Program-made: the position numbers and the translations under genes
Shown here: piece by piece, positions 36,819 to 45,901 of the stretch
Layout of the letters: the number at the start of each line of letters is the position of its first letter
Position numbering within the stretch: the stretch's first letter is position 1
Source of the DNA: Sulfurospirillum sp. SCADC
GTDB taxonomy: Bacteria; Campylobacterota; Campylobacteria; Campylobacterales; Sulfurospirillaceae
NCBI RefSeq assembly: GCF_000743525.1
Contig: NZ_JQGK01000009.1
Span: 42,321-106,320 of the forward strand
Length of the DNA: 64,000 nt
Direction: 5' to 3'
The notes under the pieces: generated by a model
What the model was told of the DNA's origin: nothing
The model's input: only the letters and a program-made list of their open reading frames with translations
The model's database searches: none

Positions 36819-37355
36819 TTACTTCGCTTTAATAACTCCGGCAACAGAAACACGTGTCTCATCCATGATGATAACGTTTGCTGGAACGGGGATGTCACGT
36901 ACGAGAATGGTATTACCAACATCAAGGCCACTAACGTCAACGACGAAGCTGTTTGGTAAATTTTCTGCTGTACATTTAACGGTTAAACGTTTTTTGGATT
37001 GAATCAAAACACCTTTGTTTTTTGTACCGATTGGAAGACCTTCAAGGACAACAGGCACTAAATATTTACTAAGAACGCCTGGAAGTGCAATACGCAAATC
37101 TACATGTAAAAGATTGCTGTTTACTGGGTCTCTTTGGTAATCTTGGATCACAACATTGTACTCTTTACCCGCAACTTTGACTGGGAAAATAAGCGTCTCT
37201 TTACTCTTTGCTGCTTTGATGAATTCGTTTGCTTTAAATGCAGCATTGATGTTTTGTTCACCCTTACCGTAAATGTTAGCAATTAGATATCCATCTCTAC
37301 GAAGCGCTTTGGTAGCCTTTTTTTCGATACTATCTCTAATGATGCCTTCTAACAT
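36819..37355 (-). CDS. rplY: 50S ribosomal protein L25, CTC/TL5 type
   Basis: L25 binds 5S rRNA. The 178-residue protein has the 5S-binding domain (1-95) with [14 protein letters not shown] and [21 protein letters not shown] second beta-domain follows, with [22 protein letters not shown], making it the long CTC form. It begins the minus-strand run to pth and the LptF/G gene. The 66-nt gap to pilT shows no gene. Confidence 0.95.
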   Translation of the reverse strand: MLEGIIRDSIEKKATKALRRDGYLIANIYGKGEQNINAAFKANEFIKAAKSKETLIFPVKVAGKEYNVVIQDYQRDPVNSNLLHVDLRIALPGVLSKYLVPVVLEGLPIGTKNKGVLIQSKKRLTVKCTAENLPNSFVVDVSGLDVGNTILVRDIPVPANVIIMDETRVSVAGVIKAK

Positions 37356-37421
37356 AGTTTTCCTTTGTAAAAAATAAGGTGCTAATTGTACATGAGTAAA
37401 CCTAAAAGCTATATAAAGTCT

Positions 37422-38624
37422 CTATTTTTTTAAGCTAAGAATGTCTTTGTCGATCTCTTGAAGCTCTTTGATGCTCACACGTGCCTCATCTTTGCGTGTC
37501 TCTTTTTGACTTTTATCCGCATCGTAAAAATCCAGTGCCATCGTAAGATCATTGCGACTGGTCGAGGTTTGAATCGCCGCTTCGCGTGAAATCCGATCTT
37601 CTGCGTACAATCCTAAAAGGGCTTGATCAAAGGTTTGCGTTTTATACACATCTTTTCCCTCTTTAAGCGCGTCAGGTATCTCGCCCTCACGCCCTTCTAA
37701 AATCAACGCTTCAATACGGGCGTTTTTGACCAAAATTTCAACCGCCGCTGTTCGTCCGTTATCGACCGTTTTAACCAAGCGTTGCGCAACAATGCCTTGC
37801 AAAACGGACGCCAATGACATCTTGATGCGGTTTTGCTCACTGCCAGGAAACATCCCAATGATACGCCCAACGGTCTCTTTTGCATCCACAGTGTGCAAAG
37901 TTGAGAGCACTAAGTGACCCGTTTCGGCTGCGTGCATCGCCGTTTCGATCGTCTCAAGATCGCGCATCTCACCCACCAAAATCACATCAGGATCTTCACG
38001 AAGTGCGGCACGAAGGGCATCGGAGAAGGAGATCGCATCTTGCCCGATGGCACGCTGATTGACCACGCACGACTCATCTTTGTAGATAAACTCTACAGGG
38101 TCTTCAATCGTGATAATATGCTTTTTTTGCGTCTTGTTGATGCGATTGATCATCGAAGCAAGTGTCGTTGTTTTACCCGATCCCGTAGGTCCAGTAACCA
38201 AAATAAGACCGCGAGGAAGATCGCACAGTGTGTTCAAAATAGCAGGCAAATGAAGCGATTCAATCGTAGGAAGAACCATTGGAATCGTTCTAAAAACCGC
38301 GGAGACACCATCGACTTGAAAAAACATATTGACACGAAAACGGTACTCATCGTTGAGCTTAAAGGTAAAGTCAATGTTTTTCTTCTCAACCAGCTCTGGA
38401 AAACGACTTCGTAAGAGCTCTTTGGCAAGTGTTAGTCCATCTTGATACCCAAGTGCCTCTTTCGAAAAGGAGACAATTTCACCATTAATACGCCCTCGAA
38501 TGGTCGTTCCGGTCTTTACATGTAAATCACTTCCCTTGTGTTCAACCAGCTTACTGAGGTAAAACTTCAGCTTTTTGGTCATCTCAAATGTGAGTTCGCT
38601 TACATTGACTTCAACTGCTGCCAT
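37422..38624 (-). CDS. pilT: PilT-type twitching motility / retraction ATPase
   Basis: PilT hexamers drive type IV pilus retraction. The 400-residue protein has the Walker A motif [10 protein letters not shown] at about 145-154, the Asp box ITIEDPVEFIYK, Walker B in DPDVILVGEMRDLETI and the His box GHLVLSTLHT. It has an extra N-terminal stretch and a charged C-terminal tail (KSQKETRKDEARVSIKELQE) longer than in classical PilT. No pilus structural genes are near. If functional pili or a competence pseudopilus exist, this would be relevant for twitching and DNA uptake. Confidence 0.88.
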   Translation of the reverse strand: MAAVEVNVSELTFEMTKKLKFYLSKLVEHKGSDLHVKTGTTIRGRINGEIVSFSKEALGYQDGLTLAKELLRSRFPELVEKKNIDFTFKLNDEYRFRVNMFFQVDGVSAVFRTIPMVLPTIESLHLPAILNTLCDLPRGLILVTGPTGSGKTTTLASMINRINKTQKKHIITIEDPVEFIYKDESCVVNQRAIGQDAISFSDALRAALREDPDVILVGEMRDLETIETAMHAAETGHLVLSTLHTVDAKETVGRIIGMFPGSEQNRIKMSLASVLQGIVAQRLVKTVDNGRTAAVEILVKNARIEALILEGREGEIPDALKEGKDVYKTQTFDQALLGLYAEDRISREAAIQTSTSRNDLTMALDFYDADKSQKETRKDEARVSIKELQEIDKDILSLKK

Positions 38625-38638
38625 TGGGCATCCTTTGT

Positions 38639-39637
38639 CTATTTGAGTTCGTTTAAAATCTCTACAAAAGCTTCTTTAAAGGCACGTAAACCCTCATCCA
38701 TCAATTCATCACAGACGGTGTTCATATCGATACCATTGGCCTCTACGGAGTGAAAAAAGTTCTCAATCCAATCGGATCTAAGCTCGATGGGCTTGCACGC
38801 TTTGGAAGAGCCAATGAAGGCTTTAATCGTTGCAAGCGGTGCGGTATTGATCGAATTTTCGAGAAAAAGCTCTTTAATGTAATAATCAGGACTGAGCTTA
38901 TCGCCTTTAACGCCCGTACTTGCAAACAACGCCCTGACATTGGCTAATTTTGCATTTTCAATCAGCGCATAACATCGCATCGCGTTCATAATGCCCACGC
39001 GCGCTGTTACAAAATCTATTTTGGCAAGCTGCTCATCCAACTTACGATCAAAACGACTGACAAAGATACTGATGACCGCTTGAGGAAGTTTTTTAACCCC
39101 TTTTTCGACTAACGTTTTATTCGCGCTGCCAAAGGCTTTGAGGCACTCTTGGGTTTGGGTATCGGAAAAAATGAGGGTTGCATTGACATTAATGCCTTCG
39201 CTCAACAACGCTTCCATCGCACTAAAACCAGCCTCCGTCGCAGGGACTTTGATCATCACATTCGGGTAACCAATTGCTTTAAAAAGGCGTTTACCCTCTT
39301 CGACAGTTGCTTCCGCATCATCGCACAAAAAAGGATCCACTTCGATGCTGATAAAACCATCGTCACCTTTTTCATACGAATTCAAAAGTTTTTTAGCAGC
39401 GAGTTGAATGTCGCTAATTGCCAGTGCTTCGTACATCTCTTTGGCCGATTTGCCTTGAAGTTTGGCTTTATCTTCCGCATACGCAGGTGAGCCTAAAAAG
39501 GCAGCTTGAAAAATCGAAGGATTACTCGTTGCAGCATTGACGATATTTTTTTCAATCAACTCACCAAATTCACCCTCAAGGAAGCTTCGCTCCACAAAAT
39601 CACACCATAACGAAAATTTCAGTTCATTGTTATACAT
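38639..39637 (-). CDS. tal: Transaldolase
   Basis: Tal moves a dihydroxyacetone unit between sedoheptulose-7-phosphate and glyceraldehyde-3-phosphate. The 332-residue protein has the Schiff-base lysine in NVMIKVPATEAG and the NVNATLIFS motif. The C-terminal helices fit the longer, actinobacterial/Campylobacterota transaldolase subgroup. It is 12 nt after serB and 14 nt before pilT. The tal-serB-cheW order matches C. jejuni, except that metF lies between serB and cheW here. Confidence 0.92.
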   Translation of the reverse strand: MYNNELKFSLWCDFVERSFLEGEFGELIEKNIVNAATSNPSIFQAAFLGSPAYAEDKAKLQGKSAKEMYEALAISDIQLAAKKLLNSYEKGDDGFISIEVDPFLCDDAEATVEEGKRLFKAIGYPNVMIKVPATEAGFSAMEALLSEGINVNATLIFSDTQTQECLKAFGSANKTLVEKGVKKLPQAVISIFVSRFDRKLDEQLAKIDFVTARVGIMNAMRCYALIENAKLANVRALFASTGVKGDKLSPDYYIKELFLENSINTAPLATIKAFIGSSKACKPIELRSDWIENFFHSVEANGIDMNTVCDELMDEGLRAFKEAFVEILNELK

Positions 39638-39649
39638 TATTGGACTCTT

Positions 39650-40270
39650 TTAAATAAATTGGAGAAGATTGCGCATATCTTTCTCATCGATAATCACATT
39701 GGCAGCATTTTTCAAAATCGGTTTGGCGCAAAAAGCTACTTTCTTCGCCGCACGTTCAAACATGGAGATGTCATTCGCGCCATCACCCACGGCAATCGTG
39801 TTTTCATAGCTTACATGTAAAAGATTTTGCAGGCGTTTTAGCATATCACCTTTGGAAAAACCAAACATCATGTCGCCACCGACCAGTCCACTTAAGTGAC
39901 CTTCTTTTACATGTAAAACATTGGCAAAATCCGCATCAAACCCTAAAATCGCTTTCGCAGGGGTTGTGGCAATGCGAAAACCTCCGCTAAAAACCACTAC
40001 CGTATACCCTTTGGCTTTAAGTCCTGCGATTGCCTCTTTGGCACCATTCATCAAAGGTAAGCAAGCGCACATCTCTTCTGCAATTTTGGCGTCCATCCCT
40101 TTTAAAAGCCCCACGCGCGTGCTCAAACTCTCGAAAAAATCAAGCTCTCCGCGCATCGCAGCTTCGGTTATCGTTGAAACCTCTTTTTCGACCCCATGCG
40201 CTTTGGCTAGAAAATCGATGGTCTCGCCATCCATCAGCGTTGAGTCAAAATCAAACACACACAACTTCAT
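39650..40270 (-). CDS. serB: Phosphoserine phosphatase
   Basis: SerB removes phosphate from phosphoserine in the last step of serine synthesis. The 206-residue HAD enzyme has FDFDSTLMDGE (D7 nucleophile, D9 acid), VVFSGGF and AVGDGANDISMF. Length is that of the compact SerB type with no ACT domain. Its own promoter (TATAAT on the minus strand, 40303-40308) and AAGGAG eight bases before the ATG are clear. Two TACATGTA copies lie inside. Confidence 0.95.
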   Translation of the reverse strand: MKLCVFDFDSTLMDGETIDFLAKAHGVEKEVSTITEAAMRGELDFFESLSTRVGLLKGMDAKIAEEMCACLPLMNGAKEAIAGLKAKGYTVVVFSGGFRIATTPAKAILGFDADFANVLHVKEGHLSGLVGGDMMFGFSKGDMLKRLQNLLHVSYENTIAVGDGANDISMFERAAKKVAFCAKPILKNAANVIIDEKDMRNLLQFI

Positions 40271-40302
40271 CCAAATTGCTCCTTGTGATTCTTAAGGCAC
40301 TT

Positions 40303-40308
40303 ATTATA
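40303..40308 (-). promoter_or_regulatory. -10 box for serB-tal
   Basis: TATAAT on the minus strand in the context GCTATAATAAG lies 33 bases before the serB ATG, in the 134-nt divergent gap with metF. Confidence 0.65.
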
Positions 40309-40367
40309 GCAGTATCTTGCTTAGGCAATAAAACAGTAAACGATTACCTCTTTTTCGGCGTTTAAGT

Positions 40368-40373
40368 TATAAT
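40368..40373 (+). promoter_or_regulatory. -10 box for metF
   Basis: TATAAT in the context AAGTTATAATACG lies 32 bases before the metF ATG. No strong ribosome binding site is visible (GGATAAACGCA precedes the ATG). Confidence 0.65.
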
Positions 40374-40404
40374 ACGCCAAAGTTCACCCAAATGGATAAA
40401 CGCA

Positions 40405-41319
40405 ATGATTGAAAATTTTATCGAAAAATTAAAGCATGACACCTTTTTGACGCTTGAGACAACACCGATGCACGAGCCAACGTTTGAGCCGATTATTGAA
40501 AAAATTGCAGCTTTGGGTCTGGATAAAATCGTGGATGGCTTTAGCACCACCGACAACCCGCTCGCACGTCTGAAATTCAATGCCCTTTTTGGCGCGCTCA
40601 AACTTCAAACCCAGTTTCATAAACCCGTCATCGCGACAATGAGCATGCGAGATCGCAATAAAGTCGCCTTACAATCGGACCTTTTGGGTGCCAACGGATT
40701 TGATCTGCGCACGATTTTAGCCCTTACGGGTGATCCTGCCAGTGCCAGTGATCAACCTGCAGTTAAAGGGGTTTTTGAAGGTAACAGTACGCTTCTTTTA
40801 GAGATCATTCAGTGCTTTAACGCAGGCATTGACTACTCGGGAAAGCCGTTTAAAACGCAACCCAAACCCATTTACTCCTTTACCGTTTGCAACGCCCATG
40901 CCAATACGCCTAAAAACTTGATGAAAAAGATGGCAACAAAGATCAAACATGGCGCCGTTGGCATCATCACCCAGCCTGTTTACAGCGTTGAAAATGCGAA
41001 AATGCTTTTAAACTTGCTTAAAGATGCTAAAGCCGAGATCAACAAAGAGCAGAGCCAAGCGCAACTGATTTTAGGATTTTTCCCGATTATTAAACTGCGT
41101 ACCGCTCAATTTTTGAGTGCGCACGTTCCGGGCATTCACGTGCCTTCTGTTTGGATGGATAAACTTTCTCACGCTAAAAAAATCAGTGAAGAAGAAGAGA
41201 AAAAAGTGGGGTTTGAACTCTCGTTAAATGCCTTTTTAGAGCTTAAAAAGATTCATCCAAAGATTCATATGATGAGTGCCAATAACTTTGAATTGGTCGC
41301 CGATTTGGTGAAGTATTAA
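40405..41319 (+). CDS. metF: Methylenetetrahydrofolate reductase family protein
   Basis: MetF reduces 5,10-methylene-THF to 5-methyl-THF with FAD for methionine synthesis. The 304-residue TIM barrel has an N-terminal LTLETTP (acidic catalytic strand), DLRTILALTGDPAS (the TGD motif), GIITQPVYSVENA and GFFPIIKLRTAQFL. It is diverged from E. coli MetF in several places, so partner use (NADH or ferredoxin) is unclear. It stands alone on the plus strand between serB and cheW. Confidence 0.88.
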   Translation: MIENFIEKLKHDTFLTLETTPMHEPTFEPIIEKIAALGLDKIVDGFSTTDNPLARLKFNALFGALKLQTQFHKPVIATMSMRDRNKVALQSDLLGANGFDLRTILALTGDPASASDQPAVKGVFEGNSTLLLEIIQCFNAGIDYSGKPFKTQPKPIYSFTVCNAHANTPKNLMKKMATKIKHGAVGIITQPVYSVENAKMLLNLLKDAKAEINKEQSQAQLILGFFPIIKLRTAQFLSAHVPGIHVPSVWMDKLSHAKKISEEEEKKVGFELSLNAFLELKKIHPKIHMMSANNFELVADLVKY

Positions 41320-41330
41320 GGTTTACATGT

Positions 41331-41360
41331 AAAGCGCCAAACCGCTTGATTTGGCGCTTT
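41331..41360. terminator. Bidirectional terminator between metF and cheW
   Basis: AAAGCGCCAAA (41331-41341) and TTTGGCGCTTT (41350-41360) form a perfect 11-bp stem with an 8-base loop, between convergent stop codons. A TTTACATGTAAA site overlaps its left foot. Confidence 0.85.
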
Positions 41361-41368
41361 ATGAAGGT

Positions 41369-41863
41369 TTAGAAATCGCGTTTTAAGAGCTGTTCGACTT
41401 TGAGAATCGTCAAGATATTTTCATCCCGCATTCCAATGCCATACACCATCCCTTTTTCCGCATGAATTGTCTCAGGTGGTGGTCCAATACGACTGCTTTT
41501 AATGCGAATCGCTTCTGTGAGACGATCGATCACAAAACCTGCGGTATTGTCCACCCCTTTCATCACAATGTAGCGCGTATCTTCTGTCACTTTTGCCGGG
41601 TCCATTTTGAACTTGCTTCTAAGATCGATCAAGGGAATGACACTTCCACGAAGATTAAAGACACCCAAAATATAGGTTGGTACACTAGGAACCCTCGTGT
41701 ATTCAATCGGTTTAATAATCTCTTGAATGCTTAAAATAGGCACCGCATACTCTTCTTGTCCTATAATAAATCCGACCAGTTGAATAACATCATCCTCTTT
41801 TTTGTGCGGCTCATCAACTTGTTGTTGCTGTTTTTTAAGAATTTGATTGAGTTTATCATTCAT
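41369..41863 (-). CDS. cheW: Chemotaxis coupling protein CheW
   Basis: CheW links chemoreceptors to CheA. The 164-residue protein has a polar N-terminal extension (1-27, Lys/Gln-rich) and then the CheW SH3-like domain: YAVPILSIQEIIKP, VPTYILGVFNLRGSVIPLID and the C-terminal IGPPPETIHAEKGMVYGIG. It is the last gene of the cheV-cheA-cheW run, 13 nt after cheA. This order matches C. jejuni and H. pylori. Confidence 0.95.
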   Translation of the reverse strand: MNDKLNQILKKQQQQVDEPHKKEDDVIQLVGFIIGQEEYAVPILSIQEIIKPIEYTRVPSVPTYILGVFNLRGSVIPLIDLRSKFKMDPAKVTEDTRYIVMKGVDNTAGFVIDRLTEAIRIKSSRIGPPPETIHAEKGMVYGIGMRDENILTILKVEQLLKRDF

Positions 41864-41876
41864 CGTTTTGCCCCAC

Positions 41877-44213
41877 TTATAGTTTTATATTTTTTCGTAC
41901 AACACTCTCAAGGTATTCAGGAGAGTATGGTTTGGTGATGTATTCACTCATACCTGATTCAACGCCTCTGAGTCTGTCTGATTTGGACGTACGGGATGTT
42001 ACGGCAATGAGTGGCAGGTTTTTATATTTTGAATATTTACGAATTTCACCCGCAAGCGTGTATCCATCCATACGTGGCATCTCAATATCAATTAAGACCG
42101 CATCAATGCTGTATTCAGCCGATTTGAGCATGTTGAGGGCTTCTTGACCATTGCTGGCTTCAAGCACTTTAACCCCAATGGGCTCCATTGATTTTTTCAT
42201 GATATTACGATCCATGGCACTATCATCCACCGCTAAAACAATGTAGTCGCTTGGTACGGTTTTGGTTTTTACGACCGCTTCTGCACTCGCACGAATATCA
42301 ACCGTGATGCCCTTTGCAAGGTTCATCAGAGCAGCCACATCGACGATCAATGTCACACGTCCATCACCCCTGATCGTAGCACCTGCAATGCCTTCAATGC
42401 CTTGGAGATAATCACCCAAAGATTTAATAACAATCTCTTCTTGCCCCACCAAAGTATCAACCACAACGCCCAGTTTAGACTCTGCAAGCCCAATGACAAC
42501 CACATAGGTATGCTCACCACCTTCGTACACCTGTTTAACACCAAAGATGTCTGAGAGGCGCACCAAAGAGAGCACTTCATCACGAAGTCTGAGAACGTTT
42601 TTTCCTTCAATTGTATAAATCTCATCCAGTGGGATACGAACCGTTTCCAAAACAGATGCTAATGGAATCGCATAGTACTCCTCTTGCGCGCCAACCAGCA
42701 AGGCTTGAATAATGGCGAGAGTCAAAGGAATTTTGAGTTTAATCACCGTACCATGCCCCACTTCGCTGTCGACATCAATAATACCGTTGAGTTTTTCAAT
42801 GTTGGTTTTAACAACATCCATGCCCACACCACGACCTGAAACGTTTGTCACAACTTTGGCCGTTGAAAGCGATGGTCTAAAGATCAACGCAAAGGCTTCT
42901 TTGTCGGTCATCGCGTCCGCTTCTCTCTCGGTGATCATCCCTTTTTCAACTGCTTTTGAGCGTAACAGATCCGGATCAAGCCCTTTACCATCATCGGTGA
43001 TCTCAATAACAATGTGATTGCCCTCATTGTACGCTTTAAGCTGAATAAGTCCCATCTCAGCTTTGCCATTGGCACGTCTGGTTGCACCATCTTCAATACC
43101 ATGATCGCATGAGTTACGAATAATATGGACCAGTGGATCACCAATCTCTTCCACGATGGACTTATCAAGCTCGGTCTCTTCACCTGAAATTTCAAGCTCG
43201 ATCTGCTTTCCAAGTTCACGAGAAAGATCGCGTACCATTCTTGGGAATTTATTGAAAACTTTCGCAATTGGAAGCATTCTGGTTTTCATAACCGCAATTT
43301 GAAGATCGGTTGTGACAAGTGAAATCGATGAAACGACTTGGTTTAACTCTTCTAAAAACTTCTCACCCTCATAACGCTCTTCAACGTCGTCGTAAATTTT
43401 TAAAAGTCGGTTTTTACCCAAAACCAACTCACCGATCAAGTTCATTAAATGGTCAAGGCGTTTCACCTCAACGCGAATGGTTTGCTCCATCGCACTGGCT
43501 GACTCTTTTTTAGCTGGCGCATTGGCTTCAGCTGAAGCACGTTTTGCAGCTACAGGTTCAGCCGCCGCTTTTGGTGCTATTTCTTCATCGTTATCTTTCA
43601 AACTCTCAAACGATGGTGTCGGTACAGCAGCAGCTTTAGTAGCACTGGTATTTTCTTTGCGTTTGCGATCTTCTTCTTTACGCATTTTTAAAAGACGCTC
43701 AATTTCGTCTTCGACCTCTTTGTCGCTTAATTTGGAGTAGTCGGTATTATCATCTTCTTCGTACGTAGGGGTTGGAGACTCATCCACTTCCTCTGCTGTT
43801 ACAACAACATTTGCAGCAGCTTCACCATTAGAGATAATGTCTAAACGACGGCAAATATCAGTAATGTCAATCCCCACAGAGGTGTCATTTCCCGAGTCAC
43901 GAATGGCATGAAGCAAACTTTTCATCAAATCGATGGACTCCAAAACCACATCCATCACTTCAGGTGTGAGTTTTAAATCCCCATGGCGTGCTTTATTTAA
44001 AACATCTTCCATGTGGTGTGTTAAGCCTGTTAAAATGTCAAAATTTAAAAAGGATGATGACCCTTTAATCGTATGTGCTACCCTAAAAATACTGTTGAGC
44101 AATTCCAAATCATCAGGATTGGATTCGAGCTCTACTAAGTTTTGATCAAGTTGTTCAATAAGTTCGAACGCTTCAACCAAAAAATCTTCTAAAATTTCTT
44201 GAATATCTTCCAT
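41877..44213 (-). CDS. cheA: Chemotaxis histidine kinase CheA with C-terminal receiver (CheAY)
   Basis: The 778-residue kinase has an Hpt domain with phospho-acceptor H47 in VAHTIKGSSSF. A variable linker rich in Glu/Ala/Lys follows (about 125-250), then dimerisation, the ATPase domain (IIRNSCDHGIED, DDGKGLDPD, GRGVGMDVVK) and a CheW-like domain. A receiver at the end (about 655-778) contains AVDDSAMDRNIM and the acceptor Asp in VLIDIEMPRMDG. The fused receiver is typical of Campylobacterota, where it is thought to act as a phosphate sink or tuner. cheY itself is not in the window. Confidence 0.96.
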   Translation of the reverse strand: MEDIQEILEDFLVEAFELIEQLDQNLVELESNPDDLELLNSIFRVAHTIKGSSSFLNFDILTGLTHHMEDVLNKARHGDLKLTPEVMDVVLESIDLMKSLLHAIRDSGNDTSVGIDITDICRRLDIISNGEAAANVVVTAEEVDESPTPTYEEDDNTDYSKLSDKEVEDEIERLLKMRKEEDRKRKENTSATKAAAVPTPSFESLKDNDEEIAPKAAAEPVAAKRASAEANAPAKKESASAMEQTIRVEVKRLDHLMNLIGELVLGKNRLLKIYDDVEERYEGEKFLEELNQVVSSISLVTTDLQIAVMKTRMLPIAKVFNKFPRMVRDLSRELGKQIELEISGEETELDKSIVEEIGDPLVHIIRNSCDHGIEDGATRRANGKAEMGLIQLKAYNEGNHIVIEITDDGKGLDPDLLRSKAVEKGMITEREADAMTDKEAFALIFRPSLSTAKVVTNVSGRGVGMDVVKTNIEKLNGIIDVDSEVGHGTVIKLKIPLTLAIIQALLVGAQEEYYAIPLASVLETVRIPLDEIYTIEGKNVLRLRDEVLSLVRLSDIFGVKQVYEGGEHTYVVVIGLAESKLGVVVDTLVGQEEIVIKSLGDYLQGIEGIAGATIRGDGRVTLIVDVAALMNLAKGITVDIRASAEAVVKTKTVPSDYIVLAVDDSAMDRNIMKKSMEPIGVKVLEASNGQEALNMLKSAEYSIDAVLIDIEMPRMDGYTLAGEIRKYSKYKNLPLIAVTSRTSKSDRLRGVESGMSEYITKPYSPEYLESVVRKNIKL

Positions 44214-44223
44214 CGTTCTACCC

Positions 44224-45174
44224 CTATTGTGCTGTTTTCACGTGTGATTTGATGATTTTAGAGACTTCTTTGTAAAACATTGATGCATCAAATTTCGCTA
44301 AATAGGCTTCACCGCCCGCCTCTTTACCCCTGATCTCGCTAAAATGATCGCTAATAGAAGAGTTAAAAACAATCGGAATATTTTTAAACCGAGCATCCTC
44401 TTTCACACTCGCTGCAAAGTGAAATCCATCCATTTGAGGCATTTCAACATCACTGATAATAATCTTAACCTCATCCGTTAATCGATCACTGTAGGTCGCA
44501 TAAAGCTCATTAAGCCTTTGCATCCCTTCAATACCATCTTTGGCTTCCACGACGTGCATTCCCATTTTTTTAAGAACATCACTGACAAGCTTTCGAGCCG
44601 TCATACTGTCATCCAAAATCAGTGCTGTTCCTTCAATTTTCGCAATTTGATCATCATTAAGATCCATCTTAGGCTGATAAATTCCCAAAGCTTGAACCAC
44701 GCTCTCAAGATCTAAGATCAAAAGCACATCGTCGTTTTCAATACGCGTTACACCCGTAATCTGACTCTTATCCAGTGAGCCCATGCCCGCAACAAACGAT
44801 GCTGGCTCAATATCTTTCCAGCTGATACGGCGAATGCGTTTGGCTTCATGAACCACAAAGCCGATCAAAATATCGCTAAACTCCGTAATGATAATACGAG
44901 GTTTAATCGATCCATCATCCGGCTCTTTAATGTTCATCCATTTTGCAAGATTCACCACAGGAATTACGATTCCACGAAGGTCAAAAATCCCCTCGATATA
45001 ATCAGGAACGCCTGGAAGCTCTGTTAAATTAGGAATTTTGATGATTTCGCGCACTTTGGCAACGTTCACACCATAAATTCCCTCATACACACCGTTTTCT
45101 TCCTTTTTAAAAATACGGAAGTCCACCAGCTCCATTTCATTAGAGCCTACTTTTAAAATACTCTCTTTAGCCAT
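44224..45174 (-). CDS. cheV: Chemotaxis coupling/adaptor protein CheV
   Basis: CheV combines a CheW domain (about 15-165) with a receiver (about 185-312). Recognisable segments are VAKVREIIKIPNLTELPGVP and YIEGIFDLRGIVIPVVNL in the first half. In the second, ALILDDSMTARKLV and the acceptor Asp in IIISDVEMPQMDG are found, so it can be phosphorylated. It probably adapts receptor arrays in the absence or alongside of CheR/CheB, which are not here. It overlaps the upstream phosphoesterase gene by 8 nt. Confidence 0.95.
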   Translation of the reverse strand: MAKESILKVGSNEMELVDFRIFKKEENGVYEGIYGVNVAKVREIIKIPNLTELPGVPDYIEGIFDLRGIVIPVVNLAKWMNIKEPDDGSIKPRIIITEFSDILIGFVVHEAKRIRRISWKDIEPASFVAGMGSLDKSQITGVTRIENDDVLLILDLESVVQALGIYQPKMDLNDDQIAKIEGTALILDDSMTARKLVSDVLKKMGMHVVEAKDGIEGMQRLNELYATYSDRLTDEVKIIISDVEMPQMDGFHFAASVKEDARFKNIPIVFNSSISDHFSEIRGKEAGGEAYLAKFDASMFYKEVSKIIKSHVKTAQ

Positions 45175-45901
45175 TGCAGCCCCTTAGTTGCTTTTGCGCA
45201 AATTCTGTCTCTGAGGAAGATTGTACACTAAAGTAACTTTGATTGCACGCAAAAGAAGAAAAATTAATGTAATGCACGCCAGAGACCATAAAATCGACAT
45301 TCTGATGGTAATGTCCCTCTGCAATAACGTCCGTTTTGGGGTAAAAATGAAGCTTGCGTTGTATTTGCGTTGCAAAATGCTCGATGGTCTTGCACAATTT
45401 TTTCGTGCGTTGGTCTTTTTGGATCTTTTTGGAGATTGCATGATCCCACGCTTCATCCAAGAAATTCAAGATTTTTAAGACACTTTGATTGCGGATTGCT
45501 TTAGTATAAATACGGTTAAGGAGCGTTCCATATTTATCACCATGCAACAACAAGCAGGTTTTGCCACTGGGAAGTTTACATGTAAGCGGTTGTGCTTCTA
45601 AAGGAATGACCTTTACATGGTTAAAGAGTTTGGAGAGATCAAAGTCATGATTGCCCTCAAAATAGTAAACCTCACAGTGTTTTCCAAGCGCCTCAATCAG
45701 ATCAATATAGCCTTGGTATTGTTTGACGCCATACGCAACACTGCCCACCAAAAGGTCGAACATGTCGCCCATTAAAAAGAGTTGGGGTGGAGGATTTTGC
45801 TTTACATGTAAAAGAAAATCAAAGAAGAAAGAGCGCTCATCTGAGTCATGCGCATCGGCAATAAAAAGCGCTCCTTCTTGGATGATAAGATTAGGGGACA
45901 T
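45167..45901 (-). CDS. Calcineurin-like metallophosphoesterase, LpxH-like
   Basis: The 244-residue protein has the dimetal phosphoesterase set: ADAHDSDER, MGDMFDLLVG, GNHDFDL, LLHGDKYG and AEGHYHQNVD. This pattern is closest to LpxH, which cleaves UDP-2,3-diacylglucosamine in lipid A synthesis. lpxB nearby supports that, but substrate is unproven. I start at ATG 45901, which overlaps the end of argC by 11 nt. A TTG at 45934 in the same frame would add 11 residues. No convincing ribosome binding site precedes either start. The C. jejuni homolog lies at the same place between cheV and greA. Confidence 0.75.
   Translation of the reverse strand: MSPNLIIQEGALFIADAHDSDERSFFFDFLLHVKQNPPPQLFLMGDMFDLLVGSVAYGVKQYQGYIDLIEALGKHCEVYYFEGNHDFDLSKLFNHVKVIPLEAQPLTCKLPSGKTCLLLHGDKYGTLLNRIYTKAIRNQSVLKILNFLDEAWDHAISKKIQKDQRTKKLCKTIEHFATQIQRKLHFYPKTDVIAEGHYHQNVDFMVSGVHYINFSSFACNQSYFSVQSSSETEFAQKQLRGCNG

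Noticed and set aside
44255..44272. AGACTTCTT inside cheV as another palindromic element end
   Set aside because: There is no inverse partner within 200 bases and the sequence is ordinary coding sequence.
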